From: Burkholderiaceae bacterium
GTDB lineage: Bacteria; Pseudomonadota; Gammaproteobacteria; Burkholderiales; Burkholderiaceae_E
NCBI GenBank assembly: GCA_023954015.1
Contig: JAMLIS010000010.1
Span: 62,001 to 126,000 of the forward strand
Length of the DNA: 64,000 bases
Reading direction: 5' to 3'
Positions within the stretch are counted from its first letter, which is position 1. The number at the start of each line of letters is the position of its first letter. Both the position numbers and the translations under genes were made by a program. The notes under the pieces are model-generated. The model did no database searches. It saw only the letters and a program-made list of their open reading frames with translations, and had not been told where the DNA came from. This document shows, piece by piece, positions 9,863 through 19,474 of the stretch.

Positions 9863-10344
9863 CGGGACCCGGGGTCGCCGCGGTGATAGGGATGGCCGCT
9901 GCCGATCGACCAGGCGCGAAACAGCTGCTCGGCGAGCACCACCCGCACCAGCGCATGCGGCAGCGTGAGACTGGACAGCCGCAGCCGCTCGTCGGCGGCG
10001 GCGAGCAGCGACCGATCGAGTCCGTCGGGGCCGCCGATCACGATCGCCACCGGGCGCGCGTCGCGCTGCCAGTCACGAACGCGTCCTGCGAAGGCGATGG
10101 AATCGAGGTCGTCGCCGCGTTCGTCGAGCGCGACGATGCGCGCTCCGTCGGACAGGGCATTGCGGATGCGCGCCGCTTCGCGCTGCATCCAGACCTCGGC
10201 GTCCCGCGAGGCGCCGCGCGGCTCCGCGCGCACCTCGCGCCATTCGATCCGCCACTCTGCGGGCAGTCGCCGCAGGTAGTCGGCGTTCGCCGCATCGACC
10301 CACGCGGGCATCTTCGTTCCGACCGCGACGATGCGGATGCGCAT
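9859..10344 (-). CDS. rlmH: 23S rRNA (pseudouridine1915-N3)-methyltransferase RlmH
   Basis: This 161-residue SPOUT-fold enzyme methylates pseudouridine 1915 in helix 69 of 23S rRNA, using S-adenosylmethionine. The knot motifs VIGGPDGLD and LPHALVRVVLAEQLFRAW and the C-terminal HPYHR are intact, and the length is typical. It starts 7 bases after rsfS, the usual partner gene, and overlaps maf downstream. Identification is secure. Confidence 0.95.
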   Translation of the reverse strand: MRIRIVAVGTKMPAWVDAANADYLRRLPAEWRIEWREVRAEPRGASRDAEVWMQREAARIRNALSDGARIVALDERGDDLDSIAFAGRVRDWQRDARPVAIVIGGPDGLDRSLLAAADERLRLSSLTLPHALVRVVLAEQLFRAWSIGSGHPYHRGDPGSR

Positions 10345-10351
10345 CGCCGCT

Positions 10352-10933
10352 TCAGGCGTTCGATGCGCGCTTCGACGTTCGCTTCGTGGCGACCCGTTTC
10401 GGGGCAGCCCGTTGCGGCGCAGTCCGTTCCGCCGACGTCTGCTTCGCTGCGCCGCGCTCGGCCGCCGTCCGCTTCGGCGCGCTCTGTTTCTCCTCGCTGC
10501 CGGCCCGCTTCTTCGCGGCCTGCTTCACCGCGCTGCCGGCCCGCTTCGTCGCCGTCCTTGCGGTGCCTGGCGCGTCCGCCTTCGCCGGCGCGCCGATGCG
10601 CAGCCGCACGGGTTTGGTGCCCCACAGTTCCTCGAGGTTGTAGTACTGCCGGATCGCCGGCTGCATCACGTGCACGACGATGTCCCCGAGATCGACGAGC
10701 ACCCACTCGCCGGAGTCCGCGCCTTCCATCGAGACGACGGGTGCGCCGGCCTCCTTGGCCTTGTCGCGTACGTGCGAAGCGAGCGCCCGGGTCTGGCGGT
10801 TGGAGGTGCCGGTGGCGATGATGACGCGATCGAAGAGTTCGGTCTGTGCCGTGGTGTCGAAGACCCGGATGTCCTGGGCCTTGACGTCGTCGAGGGCGTC
10901 GACGACGACGCGTTGCAGCTTTCTCGGATCCAT
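10352..10933 (-). CDS. rsfS: Ribosome silencing factor RsfS, own start inside the nadD frame
   Basis: RsfS binds ribosomal protein uL14 and blocks subunit joining in starved cells. Residues 1 to about 115 are the Iojap/DUF143 domain (MDPRKLQRVVVDALDDVKAQ; GEWVLVDLGDIVVHVM). An excellent ribosome site AGAAGGA stands 5 bases before this ATG, so independent initiation is likely even though the frame is shared with nadD. The protein is 193 residues, about 75 longer than usual. The extension is rich in Lys, Arg and Ala (KRTAAER, PKRVATKRTSKR) and is probably disordered and RNA-binding; that role is inference. Confidence 0.9.
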   Translation of the reverse strand: MDPRKLQRVVVDALDDVKAQDIRVFDTTAQTELFDRVIIATGTSNRQTRALASHVRDKAKEAGAPVVSMEGADSGEWVLVDLGDIVVHVMQPAIRQYYNLEELWGTKPVRLRIGAPAKADAPGTARTATKRAGSAVKQAAKKRAGSEEKQSAPKRTAAERGAAKQTSAERTAPQRAAPKRVATKRTSKRASNA

Positions 10934-11665
10934 CCGGTTCCTTCTGGTGACGCTCTGCGCGAACGGCGCCGTGCGCCCGCCCCGGTTCGGGCCGGGCACT
11001 GTGCGGTACAGACCGTTGCGGCCAATATAGTCGAGAACGCCAGGGGGCAACAATTCGGCGGGTCGTTCGCCGCGGGCGATTGCCGCGCGCAGCGCGCTTC
11101 CCGACACGTGCATCGGCGGCATCGCGAAGAAGACGACGGAACCGGCCGGTGCGTCGGGAAGCCCGTCGCGTGCGCGCGCGTCCACGAGCGTGCGCACGCG
11201 GGCATCGAGTCCTTCGAGCGTATCGCCGGCCCGCCGCGCGACGGCCAGGTGCGCGTAGCCCAGCAGTTCGTTCCAGCGGTGCCACGTGGGAAGGTTGCGC
11301 AACTGGTCGCTGCCGACGATCCAGGCCAGCGCCGGCGTTGCACCGACCTGCGTGCGCAGCTCGATGAGCGTGTCGATCGTGTAGCTCGCGCCGTCGCGCC
11401 TGGTCTCGCGTTCGTCGATCGACGTGCGGGGCAGCCCCGCTGTTGCGATGCGAAGCATCTCGATGCGCTGCGGCGCGTTCGCGCCTGCCTCGACCTTCTG
11501 CCACGAGCGTCCGGTGGGCACGAAGCGCAGCTCGTCGAGCGCCAGGTGCGCGAGCGCTGCGCGCGCGAGCGCGAGGTGCCCCGCGTGCACCGGGTCGAAG
11601 GTGCCGCCGAGCAGCCCGATCCGGCGTCGCGGCGGGAGGCCGCGCTCGCCTGCCGCGTCGGGCAT
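10352..11665 (-). CDS. nadD: Nicotinate-nucleotide adenylyltransferase, reading through into RsfS
   Basis: The first about 220 residues are NadD, which makes nicotinic acid adenine dinucleotide. The nucleotidyltransferase motifs GGTFDPVHAGHL and HVSGSALRAAI are intact, and the domain ends normally at YIGRNGLYR. No stop codon follows: the frame continues through about 20 linker residues directly into the initiator methionine of RsfS, giving a 437-residue open frame. Either a NadD-RsfS fusion is made, or the lost stop is tolerated and RsfS is mainly made from its own start (next entry). The ATG at 11665 shares one base with the hemF stop. Confidence 0.85.
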   Translation of the reverse strand: MPDAAGERGLPPRRRIGLLGGTFDPVHAGHLALARAALAHLALDELRFVPTGRSWQKVEAGANAPQRIEMLRIATAGLPRTSIDERETRRDGASYTIDTLIELRTQVGATPALAWIVGSDQLRNLPTWHRWNELLGYAHLAVARRAGDTLEGLDARVRTLVDARARDGLPDAPAGSVVFFAMPPMHVSGSALRAAIARGERPAELLPPGVLDYIGRNGLYRTVPGPNRGGRTAPFAQSVTRRNRMDPRKLQRVVVDALDDVKAQDIRVFDTTAQTELFDRVIIATGTSNRQTRALASHVRDKAKEAGAPVVSMEGADSGEWVLVDLGDIVVHVMQPAIRQYYNLEELWGTKPVRLRIGAPAKADAPGTARTATKRAGSAVKQAAKKRAGSEEKQSAPKRTAAERGAAKQTSAERTAPQRAAPKRVATKRTSKRASNA

Positions 11666-12603
11666 CACACCCAGTCGCGCGGCACGAGGAAGTCCGCCAG
11701 CCGCGCCTCCGGCGAACCGGGCTCGGCGTGCCAGTCGTAGCGCCAGCGCGCAACCGGCGGCATCGAGCACAGGATCGATTCGGCGCGTCCGCCGGATTGC
11801 AGTCCGAACAGCGTGCCGCGGTCGTAGACGAGGTTGAACTCGACGTAGCGCCCGCGCCTCCATGCCTGGAATTCGCGTTCGCGCTCGCCCCACGGCTCGT
11901 CGCGGTGACGCAGCACGATCGGCGCGTAGGCGTCGACGAAGGCATCGCCCACCGAGCGCAGCAACGCGAAGCAATGCGCGAAGCCGCCCTCGTTCAGGTC
12001 GTCGAAGAAGATGCCGCCGACGCCGCGCGCTTCGTTGCGGTGCCTCAGGAAGAAGTACTCGTCGCACCAGCGCTTGAAGCGCGGGTAGAGCTGCGTGCCG
12101 AAGGGATCGAGCGCCTGCCGGCAGACGCTGTGGAAGCGCACGACGTCCTTCTCGAACGGATAGTACGGCGTGAGATCCATGCCGCCGCCGAACCACCAGA
12201 CGGGCTCGATCGCGTCGTCTTTCGCGCCGGCGACGAAGAAGCGCACGTTCATGTGCACGGTGGGTACGTACGGATTGCGCGGGTGCAGGACGAGGGAGAC
12301 GCCCGTCGCCTCGAAGGAGCGTCCGGCGATCTCGCCGCGATGCGCGCTGGCCGAGGGCGGCAGCTTCGTTCCGTGCACGTGCGAGAAGAGCACCGCCGCA
12401 CGTTCGAACACGCCGCCCTCTTCGAGCACGCGCGTGATGCCGCCGCCACCTTCGGCGCGTTGCCAGCTGTCGGTGCGAAACGATCGACCGTCGATCGATT
12501 CCAGTTCGGCGACGATGCGCGATTGCAGTCCTTGCAGCCAGTCGCGCACCGCATCGGCGTCGATGCCGGCGGCGGGGTCGGATGCAACGAGTTGCGGCTT
12601 CAC
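11665..12603 (-). CDS. hemF: Oxygen-dependent coproporphyrinogen III oxidase
   Basis: This 312-residue enzyme of heme synthesis converts coproporphyrinogen III to protoporphyrinogen IX with O2. The family signature is clear, including [33 protein letters not shown] and [19 protein letters not shown]. The start is a GTG at 12603, four bases after the purD stop, and the stop touches the nadD start. The gene is part of a compact minus-strand run from yebC to rng. Confidence 0.95.
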   Translation of the reverse strand: MKPQLVASDPAAGIDADAVRDWLQGLQSRIVAELESIDGRSFRTDSWQRAEGGGGITRVLEEGGVFERAAVLFSHVHGTKLPPSASAHRGEIAGRSFEATGVSLVLHPRNPYVPTVHMNVRFFVAGAKDDAIEPVWWFGGGMDLTPYYPFEKDVVRFHSVCRQALDPFGTQLYPRFKRWCDEYFFLRHRNEARGVGGIFFDDLNEGGFAHCFALLRSVGDAFVDAYAPIVLRHRDEPWGEREREFQAWRRGRYVEFNLVYDRGTLFGLQSGGRAESILCSMPPVARWRYDWHAEPGSPEARLADFLVPRDWV

Positions 12604-12607
12604 GGCG

Positions 12608-13903
12608 TCAGTCCCGCGTCGCGGCGGCGCTCGCGGCCCGCGCGCCGATGTCGCTGCGGTATTGCATGCCCGCGAAACGGATCGACTCGGCCGCGCGATA
12701 CGCGCGGCCTTGCGCCGCCTGCGTCGACTCGCCCAGTGCCGTCACGCACAGCACGCGTCCTCCGGCAGTGACGAGCCGCTCGCGCTCGAGCACGGTTCCC
12801 GCATGGAACACCCAGCAGTCGTCGCCGAACGCAGCGCCTGCGCGCGGCAGGCCGGTGATCTCGTCGCCCTTGCGCGGCGCATCCGGGTATCCGCCCGCGG
12901 CCAGCACGACGCCGACCGCCGTGCGGCGATCCCAGTCGATCGAGGCCCGATCGAGCGTGCCGTCGAGTGCGTGTTCGATCACGTCGACGAGGTCGCTCTT
13001 CATTCGCACGAGGATGGGCTGCGTTTCGGGGTCGCCCATCCGGCAATTGAATTCGAGCGTGCGCACGGCTCCGCCAGGCTCGATCATCAAGCCCGCGTAG
13101 AGGAAACCCGTGTACGGCGTGCCGTCGGCAGCCATGCCGTCGACGGTCGGGCGGACGATCTCGCGCAGCACGCGCGCGTGGATCTCGGAAGTGACGGCGG
13201 GCGTGGGCGAGACGGCGCCCATGCCGCCCGTGTTCGGGCCGCGATCGGCGTCGAGCAGTCGCTTGTGATCCTGGCTCGATGCGAGCGCCAGCACGTGATG
13301 CCCGTCGACGAGCACGATGAAGCTCGCTTCCTCGCCTTGCAGGAAATCCTCGATGACGACGCGCGCACCGGCCTCGCCGAGCCGGTTCGCGGTGAGCATC
13401 GTGTCGATGGCCTCGTGCGCCTGCGCGAGCGATGTCGCGACGACGACGCCCTTGCCCGCGGCCAGGCCGTCGGCCTTGACGACGATCGGGGCGCCGCGTC
13501 GATCGACGCAGGCATGCGCGGCGGCCGGCTCCGAGAAGGTCTCGGAGGCGGCGGTGGGGATGCCGTGCCGCTGCATGAAGCTCTTGGCGAAGTGCTTCGA
13601 CGCTTCGAGCTGCGCCGCGCGCTGCGTCGGACCGAAGATGCGCAGCCCGCGCGCGCGGAAGCGGTCGACGATGCCCGCGGCCAGCGGCGCCTCCGGCCCG
13701 ACTACCGTGAAGGCGATTCCCTCCCGCGCGGCGAAGTCGCCGAGTGCATCGATGTCGGTGATCGGCACGTTCGCCAGCCCTGGCTCGCGCGCGGTGCCGC
13801 CGTTGCCGGGCGCGACGTAGACGCGCCGCACGCGCGGCGAGCGCGACAGCTTCCAGGCGAGCGCGTGCTCGCGACCGCCGGCGCCGACGACGAGAAGCTT
13901 CAT
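12608..13903 (-). CDS. purD: Phosphoribosylamine-glycine ligase (GARS)
   Basis: This 431-residue ATP-grasp enzyme forms glycinamide ribonucleotide in the second step of purine synthesis. The N-terminal [13 protein letters not shown], the ATP-grasp signatures [17 protein letters not shown] and [12 protein letters not shown], and the metal-binding RMGDPETQ are all present. The gene sits 49 bases after yebC and 4 bases before hemF. Identification is secure. Confidence 0.96.
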   Translation of the reverse strand: MKLLVVGAGGREHALAWKLSRSPRVRRVYVAPGNGGTAREPGLANVPITDIDALGDFAAREGIAFTVVGPEAPLAAGIVDRFRARGLRIFGPTQRAAQLEASKHFAKSFMQRHGIPTAASETFSEPAAAHACVDRRGAPIVVKADGLAAGKGVVVATSLAQAHEAIDTMLTANRLGEAGARVVIEDFLQGEEASFIVLVDGHHVLALASSQDHKRLLDADRGPNTGGMGAVSPTPAVTSEIHARVLREIVRPTVDGMAADGTPYTGFLYAGLMIEPGGAVRTLEFNCRMGDPETQPILVRMKSDLVDVIEHALDGTLDRASIDWDRRTAVGVVLAAGGYPDAPRKGDEITGLPRAGAAFGDDCWVFHAGTVLERERLVTAGGRVLCVTALGESTQAAQGRAYRAAESIRFAGMQYRSDIGARAASAAATRD

Positions 13904-13952
13904 CGTGCGTTGCCCGCCGGTCCTGCTCGGCGCTTCGAGATCGACGTCGCGT

Positions 13953-14684
13953 TCATTGCGTCTCGTCGAATACCGCGTTGGTGTAGACCTGCTGCACGTC
14001 GTCGACGCTTTCGATCGCGTCGAGGAGTTTCTGCATCTTCGTTGCGTCCTCGCCGGCGAGCGCGACCTCGGTCGACGGGCGCATCGTGATCTCCGCGACC
14101 ACGGCGGCGAGGCCGGCCGCTTCGAATGCGTGCTTCACGGCCGGGAAGTCCGAAGGCTCGCAGAGCACCTCGATGCCGCCCTCGTCGTCGGTTGCGACGT
14201 CGTCGGCGCCCGCCTCGATGGCGACTTCCATGACCCGGTCTTCCGAGGTGCCCGGCTCGAACAGGAACTGGCCGCGATGCTGGAACAGGTAGGCGACCGA
14301 ACCGTCGGTGCCGAGGTTGCCGCCGTTCTTCGAGAACGCATGGCGCACTTCCGCGACGGTGCGAACGCGGTTCTCGGTAAGGCAGTCGACGATGACCGCC
14401 GCGCCGCCCACGCCGTAGCCTTCGTAGCGAATTTCCTCGTAGCTGGCGCCTTCGAGGCCGCCGGCACCGCGCTGGATCGCGCGCTGCAGCGTGTCTTTCG
14501 CGATGTTCGCGTCGGAAGCCTTCTCCAGCGCCAGGCGCAGCCGCGGGTTCGTCGCAGCGTCTGCGCCGCCCATCTTCGCGGCGACCGTGACCTCACGGAT
14601 GATCCGCGTGAAAACCTTGTTGCGCTTGGCGTCCTGGCGGTTCTTGCGGTGCTGGATATTGGCCCACTTCGAGTGACCGGCCAT
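13953..14684 (-). CDS. yebC: YebC/PmpR-family protein
   Basis: This 243-residue protein starts [19 protein letters not shown] and contains the conserved GPGGVAIIV-equivalent region ([19 protein letters not shown]). The YebC family was annotated as transcriptional regulators; members are now also reported to act in translation of polyproline stretches. AGGAAGGG lies just upstream of the ATG. It opens the minus-strand housekeeping operon leading into purD. Confidence 0.93.
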   Translation of the reverse strand: MAGHSKWANIQHRKNRQDAKRNKVFTRIIREVTVAAKMGGADAATNPRLRLALEKASDANIAKDTLQRAIQRGAGGLEGASYEEIRYEGYGVGGAAVIVDCLTENRVRTVAEVRHAFSKNGGNLGTDGSVAYLFQHRGQFLFEPGTSEDRVMEVAIEAGADDVATDDEGGIEVLCEPSDFPAVKHAFEAAGLAAVVAEITMRPSTEVALAGEDATKMQKLLDAIESVDDVQQVYTNAVFDETQ

Positions 14685-14868
14685 CCCTTCCTCTCGTGTG
14701 ACCGCGCGGCGGTGCGGCGGCTCGATGCGACGATCGCGATCGGGCGCTTCACCCGGGCTCGCGTTCCAGGTGCGCCGTGCGGCCCGTGCAATGCCCTCGT
14801 CGCTTGCGCGCGCCGTTGCCGGCGTGGTCGAATGCCTGGATTCGAACCGGGGATTTTAGCATTCGGCC

Positions 14869-16392
14869 ATGAGCGAACCGTTGATGATCGCGCGCAGCGA
14901 GCGCACCGAGCTGTTCCTGCTTCCGGGCATGGCGAATCGCCACGGCCTGGTCACCGGTGCGACCGGCACCGGCAAGACCGTCACGCTGCAGGTCATGGCC
15001 GAACGCTTCTCGTCGATCGGCGTTCCGGTCTTCGCCGCCGACGTCAAGGGCGACCTCGCCGGCATCTCGCAGTCCGGCGAGCTGACGCCGAAGCTGAAAG
15101 AGCGGCTCGACCGCCTGGGCTTCGAGGCACCCGCCTTCGGCGGATCGCCGGTCGCGCTGTGGGACGTCTACGGCGAGAGGGGGCACCCGCTGCGCGCCAC
15201 CGTCTCCGACATGGGCCCGCTGCTGCTCGCGCGCATGCTCGCGCTGAACGAGACGCAGGAAGGGGTCCTGCACGTCGTGTTCCGGGTCGCCGACGAGCAG
15301 GGGCTGCTGCTGCTCGACGCGAAAGACCTGCGCGCGATGCTGCAGTTCGTCGGCGAGAACGCGAAGAGCTTCACCACCGCCTACGGCAACGTCTCGGCGG
15401 CTTCGATCGGCGCGATCCAGCGCGGGCTGCTCACGCTCGACCAGCAGGGGGGCGACCGGTTCTTCGGCGAGCCGATGCTCGACATCGACGACCTGATGCA
15501 GACCGATGCGAAGGGACGCGGCATCGTCAACATCCTCGCCGCCGAGCGTCTGATGAGCGCGCCGAAGCTGTACGGCAGCTTCCTGTTGTGGCTGCTCTCG
15601 GAGCTGTTCGAGCGGTTGCCCGAGGTCGGCGATCGCGACAGGCCGAAGCTCGTCTTCTTCTTCGACGAAGCGCACCTGCTCTTCGACGATCCGCCCAAGG
15701 TGCTGCTCGACCGCATCGAGCAGCTGGTGCGCCTGATCCGCTCCAAGGGGGTCGGCGTGTTCTTCGTCACGCAGAACCCGCTCGACGTGCCCGATTCGGT
15801 GCTCGGTCAACTGGGCAACCGCGTGCAGCACGCGCTGCGTGCGTTCACGGCGCGCGACCAGAAGGCGGTGCGTGCCGCGGCGCAGACGATGCGCGCCAAT
15901 CCCGCCTTCGACACCGAGAAGGCGATCACCGAACTCGGCGTGGGCGAGGCGCTCGTGTCGCTGCTCGACGAAAAAGGGCGTCCCGGCGTCGTCGAGCGCG
16001 CCTTCGTCGCGCCGCCGGCTTCGCGCATCGGCCCGATCTCGGACGAGGAACGCGCCGCACTCGTGCGCACGTCGAACGTCGCCGGCATCTACGACCGGAC
16101 CGTCGATCGCGAGTCGGCGTACGAGAAGCTGCAGAACCGGGCGGCGGCGCGTCCGCCGGCCGATTCGAGCGCCGGATCGGCTTCGCAGGCAGGAGCCGAA
16201 GCGTCGAGCGGCGGCGTCGGTGGCGTCTTTCGCGATGCGCTGAACGGGTTGCTCACCGGAAGCGGCCGCAAGGACTCGGCGATCGAGGCAATGGCCAAGA
16301 GCGCCGCCCGTTCGATGGGGTCGACGATCGGCCGCGAGCTGATCCGGGGGGTGCTCGGGACGCTGCTGGGAGGCAGCAAGCAGCGCCGCTGA
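14869..16392 (+). CDS. HerA/DUF853-family P-loop ATPase
   Basis: This 507-residue ATPase is of the YjgR/DUF853 family, related to HerA DNA-translocating helicases. Walker A is [11 protein letters not shown] near residue 27-37 and Walker B is [14 protein letters not shown]. The C-terminal 100 residues include an Ala/Ser/Gly-rich linker before a short amphipathic tail ([15 protein letters not shown]). The cellular role of this family is not established. It stands alone on the plus strand between yebC and the sugar-acid operon; the 184-base upstream gap contains no recognisable gene. Confidence 0.85.
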   Translation: MSEPLMIARSERTELFLLPGMANRHGLVTGATGTGKTVTLQVMAERFSSIGVPVFAADVKGDLAGISQSGELTPKLKERLDRLGFEAPAFGGSPVALWDVYGERGHPLRATVSDMGPLLLARMLALNETQEGVLHVVFRVADEQGLLLLDAKDLRAMLQFVGENAKSFTTAYGNVSAASIGAIQRGLLTLDQQGGDRFFGEPMLDIDDLMQTDAKGRGIVNILAAERLMSAPKLYGSFLLWLLSELFERLPEVGDRDRPKLVFFFDEAHLLFDDPPKVLLDRIEQLVRLIRSKGVGVFFVTQNPLDVPDSVLGQLGNRVQHALRAFTARDQKAVRAAAQTMRANPAFDTEKAITELGVGEALVSLLDEKGRPGVVERAFVAPPASRIGPISDEERAALVRTSNVAGIYDRTVDRESAYEKLQNRAAARPPADSSAGSASQAGAEASSGGVGGVFRDALNGLLTGSGRKDSAIEAMAKSAARSMGSTIGRELIRGVLGTLLGGSKQRR

Positions 16393-16402
16393 GCGGCTCG
16401 GC

Positions 16403-17179
16403 TCAGCCGCCGGATCCTTCCTGCCTGCTCGCTGCCAGATACGACTGAAGCGTGTCGCGGATGTGCTCGGCGAGCAGGGTCTGCGAACGCTTCACGTCGG
16501 CGCTGCGAACCGCGTCGACGATCCGCTCGTGATTCGCCTGGCAGTGCGCCACCCGCTCGTTCTCTTCGGGCAGGCGTGAACGCAGCGCCCGGATCTTGTA
16601 CGCGACGAGCGCGTAGGATCTTTGCAGATACGGATTGCGGCACGCGTCGACGATCGCTTCGTGGAAGGCCTGGTCGAGCCTCGGCAGCGCCGCGAGATCG
16701 CTTGCCCCGTGCGCGCGCGCCATCTGTGCCACATTGCGCTCGAGCCGCTTTTGCAGCGTGGCGGCGTCCGCCTGCATCGCCTCGGCCAGCGCGGCGCATT
16801 CGATGATCTCGCGGAAGCGGCAGACGTTGCGCACGCCGGTTTCGTCGAGCGCGAACACGAAGCTGCCGCGTTGCGGGTGCACCTGCACCAGGCCTTCGCT
16901 TTGGAGACGCAGCAGCGCTTCGCGTACCGGTGTCTTGCTGATCCCCATGACGGTTGCCAGCGAAGCCTCGGACAGCTGCTCTCCGAAGCGGTATCGGCCG
17001 TCGACGATCGCGTCCCGAATGCCTGCCACGGCGAGCTCGGTTAGGGTTTTCGGCCGCTCGACGCGCACGGGGTGCCTGCGGCGCGCGGCCGGCGTTGCAG
17101 GCTGCGTCGTTGCGGATGCGCTTGCCGAAGCGCGCGCGGAATTGCGCATCAGGCGGACAGGGCGCTGGGCTACGCTCAC
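16403..17179 (-). CDS. GntR-family transcriptional regulator (FCD subfamily)
   Basis: The protein has an N-terminal winged helix-turn-helix (ELAVAGIRDAIVDGRYRFGE to TPVREALLRLQSEGLV) and a C-terminal all-helical FCD ligand domain with the metal-site histidines in FHEAIVDACRN and NHERIVDAV. FCD regulators typically respond to sugar acids or organic acids. I prefer the GTG at 17179, three bases after the kinase stop and preceded by GAAGGGG; an ATG at 17149 is an alternative, giving 248 instead of 258 residues. It is the last gene of the TRAP-Eda-KDG kinase operon and probably controls it. Confidence 0.88.
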   Translation of the reverse strand: MSVAQRPVRLMRNSARASASASATTQPATPAARRRHPVRVERPKTLTELAVAGIRDAIVDGRYRFGEQLSEASLATVMGISKTPVREALLRLQSEGLVQVHPQRGSFVFALDETGVRNVCRFREIIECAALAEAMQADAATLQKRLERNVAQMARAHGASDLAALPRLDQAFHEAIVDACRNPYLQRSYALVAYKIRALRSRLPEENERVAHCQANHERIVDAVRSADVKRSQTLLAEHIRDTLQSYLAASRQEGSGG

Positions 17180-17181
17180 AT

Positions 17182-18120
17182 TCAGGCCCCTTCGAATGCG
17201 AGCAGTCGGCGCACGTCGTCGGGACGAGGCAGCGGGGCGACCGCGCCGAAGCCCGCGGTCGACAGCGCGGCGGCGGCATTCGCGTAGCGCGCCGCCTGCA
17301 GGAGCGAGTCGCCGGCCGCGATGCGAGCAAGGCAGGCTCCGCAGAAGCAGTCTCCGGCGCCGGTTGCGTCCACCGTCGCGACCCGGTGCCCGGCGATGCG
17401 TTCGCGCGTCACCGCGTCGCTGACGATGACGCCGTCGGCGCCGAGCTTCAGAAAGACGACGCGTGCGCCGAGTTCGTGCGCCCAGTCGACGAGCGCATCC
17501 GGATCTGCGCGGCCCGAAAGCGCGCGCGCGTCCTCGATGCTCGCGAAGAACCAGTCGGCCAGCGATGCGGCGAGCCCGATCATCGCGCGCGCCCGCGCAA
17601 GCGGCCACAGCCGAGTGCGCAGATTCGAGTCGAACGAGATCCGCGTGCCTTGCGAGCGTGCGGACTCGAACGCGGCAAGCACGGTGTCGCAGGCGCTCGA
17701 CGAGATTGCCATGCTGATGCCCGAGGCGTGCACGATGCGGCTTGCGCGCACCTTCGCGTCGTCGATTTGCTGCGGGCGCATGCGGCTCGCTGCCGAGCCT
17801 GCGCGCAGGTACGAGAATTCGTGCCCGCCCGGACCGTGCGAGACAAAATACACGCCCGTATGGGCGTCCGGGTCGATCCCGACCGCCTCGACGTCGACGC
17901 CCTCGCGTAGCCATAGTTCGACGAACATCCGTCCGAAGACATCGTCGCCGACTCGCGTGCCGTAGGCGACGCGCGCGCCGCTGCGGGCGGCAGCGATCGC
18001 CATGTTCGAGCTGTCGCCGCCGAATCCCTGCAGATAGTCGGGCGCGGCTGCCTTGGTCTGGTTGAACTCGACCATCGGCTCGCCGATCGAGAAGACGTCG
18101 AATCGCCTTGCGTCGTCCAC
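17182..18120 (-). CDS. kdgK: PfkB-family sugar kinase, probably 2-dehydro-3-deoxygluconokinase
   Basis: This 312-residue ribokinase-family enzyme has an N-terminal GGDSSNMAIAAARSG substrate-binding motif and the C-terminal ATP signature DATGAGDCFCGACLA with the catalytic Asp. Its position two genes downstream of KDPG aldolase suggests it phosphorylates 2-keto-3-deoxygluconate to KDPG. I chose the GTG at 18120 (weak AGGCGA site) because it begins just before the conserved FDVFSIGEPMVEF; longer starts add unrelated sequence. The substrate is inferred from context. Confidence 0.82.
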   Translation of the reverse strand: MDDARRFDVFSIGEPMVEFNQTKAAAPDYLQGFGGDSSNMAIAAARSGARVAYGTRVGDDVFGRMFVELWLREGVDVEAVGIDPDAHTGVYFVSHGPGGHEFSYLRAGSAASRMRPQQIDDAKVRASRIVHASGISMAISSSACDTVLAAFESARSQGTRISFDSNLRTRLWPLARARAMIGLAASLADWFFASIEDARALSGRADPDALVDWAHELGARVVFLKLGADGVIVSDAVTRERIAGHRVATVDATGAGDCFCGACLARIAAGDSLLQAARYANAAAALSTAGFGAVAPLPRPDDVRRLLAFEGA

Positions 18121-18152
18121 GTTTTCGCCTGTTGTTCGGACCCGTATGCCGT

Positions 18153-18803
18153 TCAGATCCGCCCGTACTTTGCCAGACCCCGGCGTAGCGACTTCGCCTC
18201 GACGATCAGGCGGGCCTGCTCGAGTTCGCGCGCATCGATCTCGCGGGCCATCGCCAGCACCTCCGCGGCGCGAGCGCACGGAACCACGACGACGCCGTCC
18301 ACGTCGCCGACGATCCAGTCGCCCGGGGTCACCTCGATTCCACCGCAGATGACGGGCACGTTCGAGGCAACCGTGCGAAAACGGCCGACGGTCGTGCCCG
18401 GGGAGACCGCGCGCGCGATGACCGGAAAGTCGTAGTCGCGGCGAATCTCGGCGATGTCGCGCACCGCGCCGTCGAGGACGGCACCCGCCATGCCGCGCGC
18501 CCAGGCCCCGGCGGTCATCAATCCGCCCCAGACTGCCACGTCGGGCTCGCCGCCGATCGCGATCACGATGACGCTGCCTGGCGCCGCTTGGTCGATAAGA
18601 TCGAGCGCATGCTGCGGCGGAACCGATTCGGCCGTCGGTTCCTCGAGCACCGTGACGGCAGGCCCGACGATGCGTCGCTCGTTGATGCGCGGCTTCAGCG
18701 CGTGCTCCATGTAGCCGCGCCTGCCGCAGACCTTGTCGACCGCGTCGGCGACCGAGGCCGTGGCGACTTCGCGGAAACCCGCGAGCAACTCGTCCATTGT
18801 CAT
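18153..18803 (-). CDS. RraA-like family protein (HMG/CHA aldolase-like)
   Basis: This 216-residue protein belongs to the RraA/4-hydroxy-4-methyl-2-oxoglutarate aldolase fold. The glycine-rich region GGLMTAGAWARGMAGAVLDG followed by AVRDI supplies the Arg-Asp pair that in catalytic members binds substrate and metal. A start with AGGGAG upstream lies at 18803, one base after the eda stop. Members that cleave keto acids to pyruvate occur in sugar-acid and aromatic pathways, so an aldolase or decarboxylase role on an operon intermediate is plausible. The specific reaction is not known. Confidence 0.8.
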   Translation of the reverse strand: MTMDELLAGFREVATASVADAVDKVCGRRGYMEHALKPRINERRIVGPAVTVLEEPTAESVPPQHALDLIDQAAPGSVIVIAIGGEPDVAVWGGLMTAGAWARGMAGAVLDGAVRDIAEIRRDYDFPVIARAVSPGTTVGRFRTVASNVPVICGGIEVTPGDWIVGDVDGVVVVPCARAAEVLAMAREIDARELEQARLIVEAKSLRRGLAKYGRI

Positions 18804-18804
18804 T

Positions 18805-19434
18805 TCATGCTCCCTGTTGCAGATAACGGCGGGCGGTCGTGACGACGGCGGCGCGGTCTGCGCGCGCCAGTGCGTCGCGATCGACCAATCGGCTGCCGGC
18901 ACCGACCATCGCGGCGCCGGCTTTCAGGTAGGCGGCAATCTGCGTGTTGTCGATGCCGCCGGTGGGACACAGGCGAACGCCCGGAAAGATCGATCCGAGT
19001 GCCGCGACGTGTGCAGGTCCGCCGGTGGATGCCGGGAAGACCTTGACGACATCGGCGCCTTCGTCCATGGCTGCCGCGACCTCGGCCGGCGTGAACGCGC
19101 CGATCAGCGCCGCGCGCCGTGCGGCATGGCACAGCGCAGCGACGCCGCGCACCGGGTACGGCGTGACGAGGAAGGCCGCACCTTGCGCGAGGCAGGACTC
19201 GGCGCCCGCCACGTCGACAATGGTGCCCGCTCCGACGAGACTGTCGGGGCGTTCGCGAACGAGCCTGCCGACGATCGCCTGCGCCCCCGGCGTCGTCATC
19301 GTGATCTCGAACACGCGAAAGCCGGCTTCGTGCAGGCAGTCGACCGCGTCGAGCGTCTGCTCCGCGTCGGCCAGGCGCAGCACCGGCAGGACTCGTTGCG
19401 CCGACAGGCGCGCGACGATCGCTTCGCGCGTCAC
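18805..19434 (-). CDS. eda: 2-dehydro-3-deoxy-phosphogluconate aldolase
   Basis: This 209-residue class I aldolase splits KDPG into pyruvate and glyceraldehyde-3-phosphate. The signature GFRVFEITMTTPGA contains the catalytic Glu, and the Schiff-base lysine is in GADVVKVFPAST. The start is a GTG at 19434 with a weak ribosome site. Together with the KDG kinase it forms the end of a sugar-acid catabolic route; no dehydratase for the earlier step lies in the operon. Confidence 0.9.
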   Translation of the reverse strand: MTREAIVARLSAQRVLPVLRLADAEQTLDAVDCLHEAGFRVFEITMTTPGAQAIVGRLVRERPDSLVGAGTIVDVAGAESCLAQGAAFLVTPYPVRGVAALCHAARRAALIGAFTPAEVAAAMDEGADVVKVFPASTGGPAHVAALGSIFPGVRLCPTGGIDNTQIAAYLKAGAAMVGAGSRLVDRDALARADRAAVVTTARRYLQQGA

Positions 19435-19474
19435 GGCGCAATCGCTCTTGCGCGCCGGCGCCGCAGCTCTTCGC

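Noticed and set aside
14820..14865. GGATTCGAACCGGGG on the plus strand, looking like the T-arm of a minus-strand tRNA
   Set aside because: The stem has a mismatch and no acceptor, D or anticodon arms can be placed around it; it lies in the leader of the DUF853 gene.
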